NCBI RefSeq assembly: GCF_006538365.1
Contig: NZ_BJKN01000003.1
Location: 124,432 to 188,431 of the forward strand
Origin: Moorella sp. E308F
Lineage (GTDB): Bacteria; Bacillota; DSM-521; Neomoorellales; Neomoorellaceae
Reading direction: 5' to 3'
Length of the DNA stretch: 64,000 bases
The notes under the pieces were generated by a model. It saw only the letters and a list, made by a program, of their open reading frames with translations, made no database searches and was not told the origin of the DNA. Made by a program: the position numbers and the translations under genes. Below, piece after piece: positions 1-10,057 of the stretch (its first letter is position 1; each line of letters begins with the position of its first letter).

Positions 1-1
1 A

Positions 2-868
2 GATGAACCGGCGGCAGCGGGGGATATTGTCGTCATTGATTTTAAAGGGACGGTAGAAGGCCAGCCTTATCCAGGTTTAGAAGGAAATAATTATCATCTG
101 GAATTGGGGTCGGGTACCTTTGTCCCCGGCTTTGAGGAACAACTGGTAGGTGCCCGTCTAAACGAGGAACGTACCGTTACCGTTACCTTCCCTGCCGACT
201 ACCACAAAGAAGACCTGGCGGGCAAGGAAGCCGTCTTCCAGGTTGCCATCCGGGGCATTAAACGAAAAGAGCTGGCCCCTCTGGATGATGAATTTGCCAA
301 AGACGTCAGCGAGTGCGAGACTCTAGCCGAACTGCGCCAGGATATCCGCCGCCGGCTGGAAGAGAGACAGCGGCAAGAGATTGACGCTGCCGTAAGGCAA
401 GCTGTAGTGGCCAAGGCCGTAGCGGCAGCCACGGTGGATTTACCGGAAATCATGGTTAAACGGCGGATCGAATCCCGGCTCAGGGAACTGGAACGCAACC
501 TGCATGCCAGGAAAATAACCCTGGGGGAGTTCTTAAATAATACTGGTAAGACTATGGATGATTTAGAGAAAGAATTCCAGCCCGGGGCGGAAAGGGATGT
601 AAAGACCGAACTGGTGCTGGAAGCCATTGCCAAGGCCGAAAATATTGCGGCCACGGAAGAAGACATTGAGGCGGAAATTGAGAAGATGGCCAGGATCTTC
701 CGCCAGGATGCAGCCGAAGTACGGAAGAATCTGGGCGACTTGTCCCTCCTGAAATACGATATAATGATTAAAAAGACCATAGATTTTCTGGTCGAGCACA
801 GTGTGGCCGTACCTCCCCGGGAAGGCGGAGAAGGGGAGACAGGAGAAACTGCTGCGACGGAAGGCTAA
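2..868 (+). CDS. tig: Trigger factor, 5'-truncated by the window edge
   Basis: Ribosome-associated chaperone with peptidyl-prolyl isomerase activity that meets nascent chains at the exit tunnel. The frame is open from base 2 and codes 288 residues; a full trigger factor has about 430, so the N-terminal ribosome-binding domain lies outside the window. Visible at the start is the FKBP-like PPIase domain (GDIVVIDFKG, then FVPGFEEQLVG), followed by a long charged helical C-terminal chaperone domain and an acidic Glu/Gly-rich tail. It is followed closely by clpP and clpX, the usual tig-clpP-clpX order in Firmicutes, which supports the call. Confidence 0.95.
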   Translation, partial: DEPAAAGDIVVIDFKGTVEGQPYPGLEGNNYHLELGSGTFVPGFEEQLVGARLNEERTVTVTFPADYHKEDLAGKEAVFQVAIRGIKRKELAPLDDEFAKDVSECETLAELRQDIRRRLEERQRQEIDAAVRQAVVAKAVAAATVDLPEIMVKRRIESRLRELERNLHARKITLGEFLNNTGKTMDDLEKEFQPGAERDVKTELVLEAIAKAENIAATEEDIEAEIEKMARIFRQDAAEVRKNLGDLSLLKYDIMIKKTIDFLVEHSVAVPPREGGEGETGETAATEG

Positions 869-922
869 AAGGAGTAGAAGCGGTTGTGGAAGGAATTTTT
901 CACCATGGAGGTGGGGTAAGGA

Positions 923-1522
923 GTGTCAATCCTGGTACCGGTAGTAGTTGAGCAGACCAACAGGGGCGAGCGGGCCTACGACATTTATTCCCGCTTGCTG
1001 AAAGACCGGATTATCTTCCTGGGAAGCGCCATTGACGATCATGTAGCCAATCTGGTGATTGCCCAGATGCTATTCCTGGAGGCAGAAGATCCCGATAAAG
1101 ATATCCACCTGTATATCAACAGTCCTGGTGGTTCCATCTCAGCCGGGATGGCTATCTTTGATACCATGCAGTATATCCGGCCCGATGTTTCCACCATCTG
1201 TGTCGGCCTGGCAGCCAGCATGGGCGCTTTTCTCCTGGCTGCCGGTGCTAAAGGCAAGCGTTTTGCCCTGCCCCACAGTGAAATTATGATTCACCAGCCC
1301 ATGGGTGGCACCCAGGGGCAGGCGGTGGATATCGAGATTCATGCCAGGCGTATCCTGGCCATCCGGGATACATTAAACCGTATTTTAAGCGATATTACCG
1401 GTAAACCGGTGGAACAGATTGCCAGGGACACCGACCGCGATCATTTCATGACCGCCCAGGAAGCGAAGGAGTACGGTTTAATTGATGAGGTGATCACCAA
1501 GCGCGAGTTGCCCGGTAAATAG
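923..1522 (+). CDS. clpP: ATP-dependent Clp protease proteolytic subunit
   Basis: Serine protease that forms the tetradecameric chamber of the ClpXP protease. The 199-residue length is standard. The catalytic triad is visible: Ser99 in GLAASMGAF, His124 in MIHQPMGG, and Asp173 in the RDTDRDHF segment. The start is GTG at 923, preceded by a GGTAAGGAG-like ribosome site. It lies 54 bp after tig and 23 bp before clpX, so the three are probably co-transcribed, and ClpX next door is its unfoldase partner. Confidence 0.97.
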   Translation: MSILVPVVVEQTNRGERAYDIYSRLLKDRIIFLGSAIDDHVANLVIAQMLFLEAEDPDKDIHLYINSPGGSISAGMAIFDTMQYIRPDVSTICVGLAASMGAFLLAAGAKGKRFALPHSEIMIHQPMGGTQGQAVDIEIHARRILAIRDTLNRILSDITGKPVEQIARDTDRDHFMTAQEAKEYGLIDEVITKRELPGK

Positions 1523-1545
1523 GGACAGCGAGGTGAACTAAAACC

Positions 1546-2805
1546 ATGTATAAATACACGGACGATAAGGGCCAGCTGAAGTGTTCTTTTTGTGGTAAAC
1601 TTCAGGACCAAGTCAAAAAGCTGGTCGCCGGTCCTGGCGTCTATATCTGCGACGAATGTATTGAGCTGTGCAATGAGATAATCGAAGAAGAACTGAGCGA
1701 GGATCTGAACCTGGAAATGGGCGAACTGCCAAAACCCAAAGAGATCCGGGAAATCCTCGACCAGTATGTCATCGGCCAGGATAAAGCCAAGAAAGCCATG
1801 GCGGTAGCCGTTTACAACCACTACAAGCGCATCAACCTGGGCATGAAGATGGATGACGTCGAGCTCCAGAAGAGTAACATCATCATGCTCGGGCCCACCG
1901 GCAGCGGTAAAACACTCCTGGCTCAGACCCTGGCCAAGATCCTGAATGTACCCTTTGCCATTGCCGACGCCACTTCCCTTACGGAAGCCGGTTATGTAGG
2001 CGAGGATGTGGAGAACATCCTGTTAAAGCTAATTCAGGCGGCCGACTACGATGTGGAGAAGGCGGAAAAGGGTATCGTCTATATCGATGAAATAGATAAA
2101 ATCGCCCGCAAGTCGGAAAATCCGTCCATTACCCGGGACGTATCGGGCGAAGGTGTCCAGCAGGCCCTCCTCAAAATCCTGGAAGGGACCATTGCCAGTG
2201 TACCTCCCCAGGGAGGGCGCAAGCATCCCCATCAAGAATTCATCCAGCTGGATACCACCAATATCCTCTTCATCTGCGGCGGCGCCTTCGACGGCCTGGA
2301 TAAGATCATCAAAAACCGCATCTCCCAGAAGACCATGGGCTTTGGTGCCGAAATTCACGGTAAAAAAGACATCCAGGTAGGCGATATCTTAAAGCAGGTC
2401 CAGCCGGTCGACCTATTGAAGTACGGTTTGATCCCCGAGTTTGTCGGCCGCCTGCCGGTTATCGTCACCCTGGATGCCTTGGACGAAGATGCCCTGGTCC
2501 GGGTCCTGACAGAACCCCGCAACGCCCTGGTGAAGCAGTACCAGAAGCTGTTTGAAATGGACGGAGTCACCCTTGAGTTTAAAGAAGATGCCCTGCGGGC
2601 CATTGCTAAGGAAGCCCTGAAACGAGAAACCGGCGCCCGGGGCTTAAGGGCCATCCTGGAAGAGATAATGCTTGACGTAATGTATGAAATACCTTCGCGG
2701 AACAACATCACCAAGTGTATCGTCACTAAAGATGTGGTCATGCGCAAGGAAGAGCCCCTGCTTTTGACGGTAGAAAGGAAGAAGAAAAAAGAAGAAACAG
2801 CTTGA
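1546..2805 (+). CDS. clpX: ATP-dependent Clp protease ATP-binding subunit ClpX
   Basis: AAA+ unfoldase that recognises substrates and feeds them into ClpP. The 419-residue protein has the N-terminal zinc-binding domain (Cys13, Cys16, Cys35, Cys38), a Walker A motif GPTGSGKT near residue 118, Walker B IVYIDEID near 180, and the sensor and C-terminal small domain with the TGARGLR segment. Typical family length. A strong intrinsic terminator follows, so this ends the tig-clpP-clpX unit. Confidence 0.97.
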   Translation: MYKYTDDKGQLKCSFCGKLQDQVKKLVAGPGVYICDECIELCNEIIEEELSEDLNLEMGELPKPKEIREILDQYVIGQDKAKKAMAVAVYNHYKRINLGMKMDDVELQKSNIIMLGPTGSGKTLLAQTLAKILNVPFAIADATSLTEAGYVGEDVENILLKLIQAADYDVEKAEKGIVYIDEIDKIARKSENPSITRDVSGEGVQQALLKILEGTIASVPPQGGRKHPHQEFIQLDTTNILFICGGAFDGLDKIIKNRISQKTMGFGAEIHGKKDIQVGDILKQVQPVDLLKYGLIPEFVGRLPVIVTLDALDEDALVRVLTEPRNALVKQYQKLFEMDGVTLEFKEDALRAIAKEALKRETGARGLRAILEEIMLDVMYEIPSRNNITKCIVTKDVVMRKEEPLLLTVERKKKKEETA

Positions 2806-2820
2806 TGATAAAGGATGATA

Positions 2821-2852
2821 AAGGCGGTAGCGGGAAAGCTACCGCCTTTTTG
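2821..2852 (+). terminator. Rho-independent terminator after clpX
   Basis: An 11-bp perfect stem (AAGGCGGTAGC with GCTACCGCCTT), six-base loop, then a T-run. It separates the clpX unit from lonB. Confidence 0.9.
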
Positions 2853-2918
2853 GATAAAATCTTCCTTTCCGGATAAAACTTTAGGTAATCGAGATATCCG
2901 GAAAGGAGTAAAAGACCA

Positions 2919-4637
2919 ATGTATGAATGGGGTCAAGGTCTGGGAGGAGTATTAAGTTTTATCCAGATATTTTTTGCCGTGGTAATCGGCCTCTATTTCT
3001 GGAACCTTTTGCGCAACCAGCAGGGCAACCGGGTCGCTGTCGAGAAGGAATCCCGTAAAGAACTGGAGAAACTCCAGCGTATGCGGGAAATATCCCTGTC
3101 GGAGCCCCTGGCGGAAAAGACGCGTCCCACCGCTTTTGAGGAAATAATCGGCCAGGAAGAAGGCCTGAAAGCCCTCAGGGCCGCCCTCTGCGGCCCCAAC
3201 CCCCAGCACGTTATTATCTACGGACCCCCAGGGGTAGGCAAGACGGCGGCCGCCCGCCTGGTTCTGGAAGAAGCCAAAAAAAACCCCCTTTCCCCCTTTA
3301 AAGAGACAGCCCGGTTTGTCGAAGTGGACGGGGCGACCTCGCGTTTTGATGAACGAGGCATTGCCGATCCCCTGATAGGTTCCGTGCATGACCCCATCTA
3401 CCAGGGTGCCGGTCCCTTAGGCATGGCCGGTATTCCCCAGCCCAAACCCGGTGCCGTTACCCGCGCCCATGGCGGCATCCTGTTTATAGATGAAATTGGC
3501 GAGCTGCATCCCATCCAGATTAACAAGCTCCTCAAAGTCCTGGAAGACCGGAAGGTGATCCTGGAGAGCGCTTACTACAGCACGGAAGACAGCAACATCC
3601 CCAGCCATATTCATGACATTTTCCGGAACGGCTTGCCGGCCGATTTTCGCCTGGTAGGAGCGACGACCCGCTTGCCCCAGGAAATCCCGGCCGCCATCCG
3701 GTCGCGCTGCCTGGAAGTTTTTTTCCGCCCCCTGCAGGCAGAAGAAATCGGCATCATTGTCCGCAATGCGGCCAGGAAGATAAACTTAACCATTTCCACA
3801 GCCGCCGTAGAAATAATCAAACAGTATGCCACCAACGGCCGCGAAGCCGTTAACATGGTGCAGCTGGCAGCCGGCCTGGCCCTGACGGAAAAGCGCCAGG
3901 AGATTACCCGCGAAGATGTGGAATGGGTGGTAACCAGCTGCCATTATACCCCCCGCCAGGACGGCCGGGTTTCATCTGAGCCCCAGGTGGGCGTGGTCAA
4001 CGCCCTGGCCGTCTACGGTCCCAGTATGGGCCTTTTAGTAGAGATGGAGGCCAGCGTCAATTTTGCCGGCCACCGCCGCGGCCAGGTTACCGTTACGGGC
4101 GTCATCGAGGAAGAAGAAAGCGGAAGTAGCGACGGCCGCCGAATGCGGCGCCGGAGCATGGCCCGCAATGCGGTGGATAATGTATTGACCGTCCTGCGCA
4201 AGCTCTTACCGGTAGATGTGCGGGATTATGATATTCACCTCAATTTTCCCGGGGGAGTACCGGTAGATGGCCCTTCCGCCGGTATCAGCATGTTAACGGC
4301 TGTTTATTCCGCCTTTACGGATATACCGGTTAACAACCTGGTAGCCATGACCGGGGAAGTTTCTATCCGGGGCACTGTCCGGCCGGTGGGCGGCGTGGTG
4401 GCCAAGGTAGAAGCGGCCCGCCTGGCCGGGGCGAAAAAAGTGCTCATTCCAAAAGATAACTGGCAGGAAATATATCGCTCTTTTACGGATATCCAGGTAA
4501 TACCCGTTCAAACAGTCAATGAGGTCCTGGAACAGGCCTTAATGCCGCGGACAAAGTCTAGCAGCCATGAAAGTTTCAAATCCCGTCCCCAGGTTTTAAG
4601 CGCAACGCCTTTGCCGTCTCATCCTTTAAGCTGCTAA
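2919..4637 (+). CDS. lonB: ATP-dependent protease LonB
   Basis: Membrane-anchored Lon-type protease of spore formers; in Bacillus the homologue is forespore-specific (family knowledge). The 572-residue protein starts with one hydrophobic segment (about residues 10-28), then an AAA+ domain with Walker A GPPGVGKT (about 102-109) and Walker B ILFIDEIGEL (about 187-196), and ends with a Lon protease domain. The Lon Ser-Lys dyad is visible: Ser in DGPSAGIS (about 453) and Lys in VVAKVEAARLAG (about 495). A GGAAAGGAG ribosome site precedes the ATG. It sits directly upstream of classical lon, the same pairing as in Bacillus. Confidence 0.95.
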   Translation: MYEWGQGLGGVLSFIQIFFAVVIGLYFWNLLRNQQGNRVAVEKESRKELEKLQRMREISLSEPLAEKTRPTAFEEIIGQEEGLKALRAALCGPNPQHVIIYGPPGVGKTAAARLVLEEAKKNPLSPFKETARFVEVDGATSRFDERGIADPLIGSVHDPIYQGAGPLGMAGIPQPKPGAVTRAHGGILFIDEIGELHPIQINKLLKVLEDRKVILESAYYSTEDSNIPSHIHDIFRNGLPADFRLVGATTRLPQEIPAAIRSRCLEVFFRPLQAEEIGIIVRNAARKINLTISTAAVEIIKQYATNGREAVNMVQLAAGLALTEKRQEITREDVEWVVTSCHYTPRQDGRVSSEPQVGVVNALAVYGPSMGLLVEMEASVNFAGHRRGQVTVTGVIEEEESGSSDGRRMRRRSMARNAVDNVLTVLRKLLPVDVRDYDIHLNFPGGVPVDGPSAGISMLTAVYSAFTDIPVNNLVAMTGEVSIRGTVRPVGGVVAKVEAARLAGAKKVLIPKDNWQEIYRSFTDIQVIPVQTVNEVLEQALMPRTKSSSHESFKSRPQVLSATPLPSHPLSC

Positions 4638-4735
4638 AGCTATTGCAATAAGACGAATAATGCCGTAGAATATATTAGAATAATTACCTGGACAGATAAA
4701 AGTATATACAAGGGAGCACCGTGGAGGTGTAAAGT

Positions 4736-7048
4736 TTGAGCCGGATCCTTCCCCTGTTGCCCCTGCGAGGGGTTATTGTTTTTCCTTACACGGTAATTCA
4801 CCTGGATGTCGGGAGGGAACGTTCGGTCAGTGCCATTGAGGAGGCAATGCTAAGGGACCGGGTTATTTTCCTGGCCATGCAGAAGGAGGCCCAGGATGAC
4901 GATCCCGGGGAAGATGATATATATACTACCGGGACGATAGCTGAGATAAAGCAATTATTAAAATTACCCGGCGGCACCATTCGTATCCTGGTTGAGGGTA
5001 TCCGGCGGGGAAAGATTAAGGAATATTTGAGCCATGATCCCTTCCTTAAAGTCGAAGTTGAGGAGGCTCCGGAGCCTGCCGAAACTTCCAGCGAAATCGA
5101 AGCCCTCATGCGCTGCCTGATCGATGAATTTGAGACCTATGTAAAGATGTCCAAAAGAATCCCCCCGGAGACGGTAGTGGCTGTCGTTAGCCTGGAGGAA
5201 CCGGGACGGCTGGCCGATGTGGTAGCTTCCCACCTTAACCTTAAACTGACGGATAAACAGGCCGTCCTGGAAGCGGTAGATATTAAGGAACGCCTGAACC
5301 TCTTGTGCGAGATCCTGGCCAAGGAAAAGGAAATTCTGGAACTGGAACGCAAGATCAACTTGCGCGTCCGCAAGCAGATGGAAAAGACCCAGAAAGAGTA
5401 TTACCTGCGCGAGCAGATGAAAGCCATCCAGAAAGAGCTGGGGGAAAAGGATGAAAGGGCAGCCGAAGTTGAGGAATTGCGGCAAAAAATTGAAGCAGCC
5501 AGGTTGCCCAAAGAGGTGCGGGAGCGGGCTTTAAAAGAAGTTGAGCGTCTGGAAAAAATGCCGCCCATGGTTGCCGAGGCTACGGTTGTCCGCAACTACC
5601 TGGACTGGCTTTTGAGTTTACCGTGGAACAAGCAAACCCGGGACCGCCTCGATATAAAAGTGGCCGAGCGCATCCTGGATGAGGATCACTATGGCTTACA
5701 GGAAGTCAAGGACCGCATCCTGGAATACCTGGCCATCCGCCAGCTGGCCAGGAAGATGAAAGGCCCCATCATCTGCTTTGTCGGGCCGCCGGGGGTAGGC
5801 AAGACATCCCTGGCCAAATCCATTGCCCGGGCCCTGCAGCGCAAGTTTGTGCGCATATCTTTAGGCGGGGTTCGGGATGAAGCCGAGATCCGGGGCCACC
5901 GGCGCACCTATGTGGGCGCCCTGCCGGGGCGGATAATCCAGGGTATGAAGCAGGCAGGTACCAGGAACCCGGTCTTTTTACTGGATGAAATCGATAAACT
6001 GAGCAGCGACTTTCGCGGCGACCCGGCTTCCGCCCTGCTGGAAGTCCTGGACCCGGAACAGAACTATATGTTTAGCGATCACTATATTGAAGCTCCCTTT
6101 GATCTCTCCAGGGTAATGTTTATTACCACGGCCAACGTCGAATACTCCATCCCGCGGCCGCTCCTTGACAGGATGGAGGTTATCCGCATCCCGGGTTATA
6201 CCGAAGAGGAAAAAGTTAAAATCGCCGCCCTGCACCTGGTGCCCAAACAGATCAAGGAACACGGCCTGAAAAAGGACCAACTGGAAATATCAGAAAATGC
6301 CCTGCGCCGGATTGTACGGGAATACACCCGGGAAGCCGGGGTGCGCAACTTGGAACGGCAGATTGCCACCATTTGCCGTAAAACGGCCCGGGATATTGTC
6401 AGCGGTAAAACTAAAGCAGTTAGAATTACCGCCGGTAATGTAGAAGATTACCTGGGTATACCCCGTTACCGGCACACAGAAGCTTTCCAGAATGAGATGG
6501 TAGGGGTGGCCAACGGGCTGGCCTGGACTGAGGCCGGAGGCGAGGTGCTCAATGTAGAAGTTTCCGTTATGAAAGGCAAGGGTAACCTTACCCTGACGGG
6601 GAAACTTGGTGACGTCATGAAAGAATCGGCCTACGCCGGCTTCAGCTATATTCGCTCCCGGGCAGACACCCTGGGGCTGGAAGCCGACTTCCATGAGAAG
6701 CATGACCTGCACATCCATGTGCCCGAGGGTGCCATCCCCAAGGACGGGCCCTCTGCCGGAATCACCATGGCCACGGCCATGGCCTCGGCCCTTATGGGGG
6801 TACCGGTGAAAGGTGATGTGGCCATGACGGGCGAGATTACCCTCCGGGGCCGGGTGCTGCCGGTAGGCGGTATTAAAGAAAAGATCCTGGCTGCTCACCG
6901 GGCAGGGGTGAAAAACATCATTCTTCCCCGGGAGAATGAAAAGAACCTGGAGGACATCCCGGCCAATATCCGGCGCAAGCTCAACTTCATCCTGGTGGAG
7001 CATATGGATGAAGTCCTCAAGGAAGCCCTGGTGAGGAAAGAAGAATAA
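4736..7048 (+). CDS. lon: ATP-dependent protease La (LonA)
   Basis: Cytoplasmic hexameric protease that degrades misfolded and short-lived regulatory proteins. 770 residues in the usual order: N-terminal LON substrate domain (starts [15 protein letters not shown]), coiled-coil linker (about 190-270), AAA+ module with Walker [10 protein letters not shown] (about 353), and the protease domain with Ser in [10 protein letters not shown] (about 674) and Lys in [14 protein letters not shown] (about 716). The start is TTG at 4736 behind GTGGAGGTG. The 98 bp from lonB hold no terminator that I can see. Confidence 0.97.
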   Translation: MSRILPLLPLRGVIVFPYTVIHLDVGRERSVSAIEEAMLRDRVIFLAMQKEAQDDDPGEDDIYTTGTIAEIKQLLKLPGGTIRILVEGIRRGKIKEYLSHDPFLKVEVEEAPEPAETSSEIEALMRCLIDEFETYVKMSKRIPPETVVAVVSLEEPGRLADVVASHLNLKLTDKQAVLEAVDIKERLNLLCEILAKEKEILELERKINLRVRKQMEKTQKEYYLREQMKAIQKELGEKDERAAEVEELRQKIEAARLPKEVRERALKEVERLEKMPPMVAEATVVRNYLDWLLSLPWNKQTRDRLDIKVAERILDEDHYGLQEVKDRILEYLAIRQLARKMKGPIICFVGPPGVGKTSLAKSIARALQRKFVRISLGGVRDEAEIRGHRRTYVGALPGRIIQGMKQAGTRNPVFLLDEIDKLSSDFRGDPASALLEVLDPEQNYMFSDHYIEAPFDLSRVMFITTANVEYSIPRPLLDRMEVIRIPGYTEEEKVKIAALHLVPKQIKEHGLKKDQLEISENALRRIVREYTREAGVRNLERQIATICRKTARDIVSGKTKAVRITAGNVEDYLGIPRYRHTEAFQNEMVGVANGLAWTEAGGEVLNVEVSVMKGKGNLTLTGKLGDVMKESAYAGFSYIRSRADTLGLEADFHEKHDLHIHVPEGAIPKDGPSAGITMATAMASALMGVPVKGDVAMTGEITLRGRVLPVGGIKEKILAAHRAGVKNIILPRENEKNLEDIPANIRRKLNFILVEHMDEVLKEALVRKEE

Positions 7049-7058
7049 CAGACAATAC

Positions 7059-7088
7059 TTGACAGCAAGAGGCAGAAATCAGTAAGAT
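7059..7088 (+). promoter_or_regulatory. Possible sigma-A promoter between lon and valS
   Basis: TTGACA at 7059-7064 and TAAGAT at 7083-7088 with an 18-bp spacer. The -35 is perfect and the -10 is fair. A terminator lies only about 35 bp further on, so a transcript from here would be very short unless it reads through. Confidence 0.4.
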
Positions 7089-7153
7089 AGTACCGTAGAG
7101 AGCGCCATTAAGGCTTATCTCCCCTCGTCCGTCCGGGCGGATGGGGGTTTTTT
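7075..7153 (+). promoter_or_regulatory. Possible degenerate T-box 3' part with terminator upstream of valS
   Basis: The stretch GAAATCAGTAAGATAGTACC followed by GTAGAGAGCGCC resembles the specifier-distal end of a T-box leader, where the consensus core is GGTGGTACCGCG. It is followed by a GC-rich hairpin (7121-7147) and six T residues, as in T-box terminators. There is no room for a Stem I between the lon stop (7048) and this point, and the TGG of the core is not conserved. What is certain is the terminator; the T-box ancestry is inference. Confidence 0.35.
7121..7153 (+). terminator. Intrinsic terminator between lon and valS
   Basis: CCCC-TCCG arms pair with CGGA-GGGG with small internal mismatches, followed by TTTTTT at 7148-7153. 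It could end the lon transcript or act as an attenuator for valS. Confidence 0.7.
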
Positions 7154-7158
7154 GTAGT

Positions 7159-7370
7159 GGGCTGGCTTTGTTTTCGCTCGCTCCGTGGTCCTCGCGGAGC
7201 GGCCTAAGGCTCAGCCTCCGGCTCGGGCGGGGTTCCCGGCCTATTCGGCATCCTTGCCTTTAGAATCCGGCCTCGGACATCCTGTCCTCGGCCCCGCCCT
7301 CGCTCTTCGGCACAGCCTGCGGCCGCTAAGCCGCTCGGACCAAGTCGCTCGCTCAAAACAAAAGCCAGCC
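7159..7370 (-). repeat. Long copy A of an interspersed repeat with terminal inverted repeats
   Basis: About 212 bp bounded by GGGCTGGCTTTG and AAAGCCAGCC. Read on the minus strand it matches the element at 12163-12371 along its whole length, including the shared blocks GAGCGAGCGACTTGGTCCGA, GGGGCCGAGGACAGGATGTC, GCAAGGATGCCGAATAGGCC and GACC-CGGAGCGAGCGA. It fills the stretch between the terminator and the valS ribosome site. It carries no gene of its own, though the valS frame happens to stay open through it. Confidence 0.85.
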
Positions 7371-7403
7371 AGGGTAAGTAATGATTCCGAGGAGGCAAGC
7401 GTT

Positions 7404-10046
7404 TTGGCTGCGCTAGATAAGGTCTACGATCCTAAAGCCGTAGAAGAAAAATGGTACCGCTACTGGACGCAAAAAGGCTATTTCCGCGGTCCCCTGCCGG
7501 CAGCGGGCCAGCAACCCTTCAGCATAGTTATGCCCCCGCCCAACGTTACCGGGAGCCTGCACCTGGGACATGCCCTGGATAATACCTTGCAAGACATCCT
7601 TACCCGCTGGCACCGTATGCGGGGGGATGCCACCCTGTGGGTGCCGGGTACCGACCATGCCGGTATAGCCACCCAGGCCCGGGTGGAAGAAGAGCTGGCC
7701 AAGGAAGGTTTGAGCAAATATGACCTGGGCCGGGAGAAGTTCCTGGAGCGAGTCTGGGCCTGGAAGAACGAGTACGGTGACCGCATTACCAGGCAGCTGC
7801 GCCTCTTAGGTACCTCCTGCGACTGGAGCCGGGAGCGTTTTACCATGGACGAGGGCTGCTCCCGGGCCGTGCGCGAGGTCTTTGTCCGCCTCTACGAAAA
7901 GGGCCTTATATACCGGGGCAACTATATTATTAACTGGTGTCCCCGCTGCCAGACCACCATTTCCGATATCGAGGTGGAACACGAGGAAGAGGACGGCCGC
8001 CTCTGGTATATCCGCTATCCCTTTAAAGACGGTAGCGGCAGTATCACCGTGGCCACCACCCGACCGGAAACCATGCTGGGCGATACGGCCGTAGCCGTGA
8101 ACCCGGAGGACGAACGTTACCGGGACTTAATCGGGAAAACCCTGATCCTCCCCCTGGTCAACCGGGAAATCCCCCTGATCGCCGACAGCTACGTCGATCC
8201 TTCCTTTGGTACCGGTGCTGTCAAAATTACCCCGGCCCATGATCCCAACGACTTTGAAGTGGCAGCCCGGCATAATCTCCCCGCCATTACCGTCATCGGC
8301 AAGGACGCGGTGATGACGGAAGAAGCAGGTCCCTACGCGGGTATGGACCGCTACGCCTGCCGCGAGAAAATAGTTAGTGACCTGAAAACCCAGGACTTCC
8401 TGGTCAAGGTGGAAGACCACACCCATGCCGTGGGGCACTGTTATCGCTGTGGTACTGTGATTGAGCCCCTGGTCTCACCCCAGTGGTTCGTGCGCATGGC
8501 TCCGCTGGCGGCACCGGCCATCCGGGCAGCGAAAGAAGGCAAGGTACGATTTATCCCGGAACGCTTCACGAAAATATATCTGAACTGGCTGGAGAATATT
8601 CGCGACTGGTGCATATCCCGCCAGCTCTGGTGGGGCCACCGCATTCCCGTCTGGTACTGCCAGCAGTGCGGTGAAGAAATATGCGCCGTAGAAGACCCTG
8701 TGGAGTGCCCGGCCTGCGGCAGTACAGCCCTGGAACAGGATCCCGATGTCCTGGATACATGGTTCAGCTCCGCCCTCTGGCCTTTTTCCACCCTGGGATG
8801 GCCGGAAGACACACCGGAACTGAAAACCTTCTATCCTACTTCCGTCCTGGTAACAGGCCGGGATATCATCTTTTTCTGGGTCGCCAGGATGCTTTTCATG
8901 GGCCTGGAGTTCATGGGCCAGGTGCCCTTCCGCGAGGTTCTTATCCACGGCCTCGTCCTGGACGCGCAGGGGCGCAAGATGAGCAAATCCCTGGGAAACG
9001 GCGTCGATCCCATGGAGGTTATCGAAAAATATGGCGCCGACTGCCTGCGCTTTATGCTGGTTACCGGCAACACGCCGGGGAACGATCTCCGTTTTCATCC
9101 CGAACGCCTGGAGGGCACCCGCAATTTCACCAATAAAATCTGGAATGCGGCCCGCTTTGCCCTCTTGAATCTAGAGGACTTTAAACCCGTGCCCCTTGAA
9201 CCAAAAGAGCTGGCCCTGCCCGACCGCTGGATTTTAAGCCGTTTGAACCGGCTTATTCGCGAGGTCACGGAGGGCCTCGAGGCCTATGAAATCGGTGAAG
9301 TGGCCCGGCTCCTTTATGACTTTTTCTGGGGTGAATTTTGCGACTGGTATATTGAACTAATCAAACCCCGCCTGTACGGCAAGGATCAAAAAGCCCGGCA
9401 GGTGGCCCAGGGAGTCCTCGTGGAAGTCCTGGGTAAAAGCCTGCTGCTCCTCCATCCCTTTATGCCCTTTATTACCGAAGAAATATGGCAGCATTTACCG
9501 GGAAAAAGAGAGAGCATCATGATCAGCTCCTGGCCCCGGGCTTTGCCGGAGCTGGATGACGATGACGCAGAGAAGGCCATGGCACTCGTAATGGCTGTCA
9601 TCAGGGCTATCCGCAACCTGCGCAGCGAAATGAATATACCCCCGGGACGGCCGGCCGAGGTTATCCTGGTAGCAGAAGCGGAGGAAGATCGACAGATATT
9701 GCAGCAGGCCTCCCTTTACCTGGAAGTGCTGGCGGCGGCCAGCCCGGTGCAGGTGAAGGCTGCTTTATCCCAGCCACCCGCCCGGGCGGCAACGGCGGTC
9801 ACCGGCGGCGTCCAGGTGTTCCTGCCTCTGGCGGGCCTTATCGACCTGGAAAAGGAACAGGCCCGCCTGGAAAAGGAACTCAAGAATACCCGGGCCGAGC
9901 TGGAGAAGGTGGAAAAGAAACTGGCCAGGGAAGACTTCCGCACCAAAGCCCCGGCGGCCATTGTAGCCAAGGAAGAAGCCCGGGCGGCAGAATTAAAGAG
10001 CAAGATAACGGCTTTGAGCCAGCGCCTGAGCTTCCTAAAGGGTTAG
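7404..10046 (+). CDS. valS: Valyl-tRNA synthetase
   Basis: Class Ia synthetase charging tRNA-Val, with editing of mischarged threonine. I start it at TTG 7404, which has AGGAGG at 7390-7395 eight bases upstream and gives 880 residues, the normal length. The frame is open 73 codons further upstream but that part is the repeat element, not protein. Visible are the HIGH motif HLGH (about residue 53), the CP1 editing domain, zinc-type cysteines (CPRC near 173; CQQCGEE and CPACG in the 410-440 area), KMSKS (about 525) and a C-terminal Lys/Glu-rich coiled coil that clasps tRNA. folC follows by 11 bp. Confidence 0.96.
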   Translation: MAALDKVYDPKAVEEKWYRYWTQKGYFRGPLPAAGQQPFSIVMPPPNVTGSLHLGHALDNTLQDILTRWHRMRGDATLWVPGTDHAGIATQARVEEELAKEGLSKYDLGREKFLERVWAWKNEYGDRITRQLRLLGTSCDWSRERFTMDEGCSRAVREVFVRLYEKGLIYRGNYIINWCPRCQTTISDIEVEHEEEDGRLWYIRYPFKDGSGSITVATTRPETMLGDTAVAVNPEDERYRDLIGKTLILPLVNREIPLIADSYVDPSFGTGAVKITPAHDPNDFEVAARHNLPAITVIGKDAVMTEEAGPYAGMDRYACREKIVSDLKTQDFLVKVEDHTHAVGHCYRCGTVIEPLVSPQWFVRMAPLAAPAIRAAKEGKVRFIPERFTKIYLNWLENIRDWCISRQLWWGHRIPVWYCQQCGEEICAVEDPVECPACGSTALEQDPDVLDTWFSSALWPFSTLGWPEDTPELKTFYPTSVLVTGRDIIFFWVARMLFMGLEFMGQVPFREVLIHGLVLDAQGRKMSKSLGNGVDPMEVIEKYGADCLRFMLVTGNTPGNDLRFHPERLEGTRNFTNKIWNAARFALLNLEDFKPVPLEPKELALPDRWILSRLNRLIREVTEGLEAYEIGEVARLLYDFFWGEFCDWYIELIKPRLYGKDQKARQVAQGVLVEVLGKSLLLLHPFMPFITEEIWQHLPGKRESIMISSWPRALPELDDDDAEKAMALVMAVIRAIRNLRSEMNIPPGRPAEVILVAEAEEDRQILQQASLYLEVLAAASPVQVKAALSQPPARAATAVTGGVQVFLPLAGLIDLEKEQARLEKELKNTRAELEKVEKKLAREDFRTKAPAAIVAKEEARAAELKSKITALSQRLSFLKG

Positions 10047-10057
10047 GAGGCGAAGGG

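Noticed and set aside
6290-7003. Long minus-strand open frame (237 codons) opposite lon
   Set aside because: It is a shadow of the lon protease domain, which is unmistakable on the plus strand; no ribosome site or family resemblance on the minus strand.
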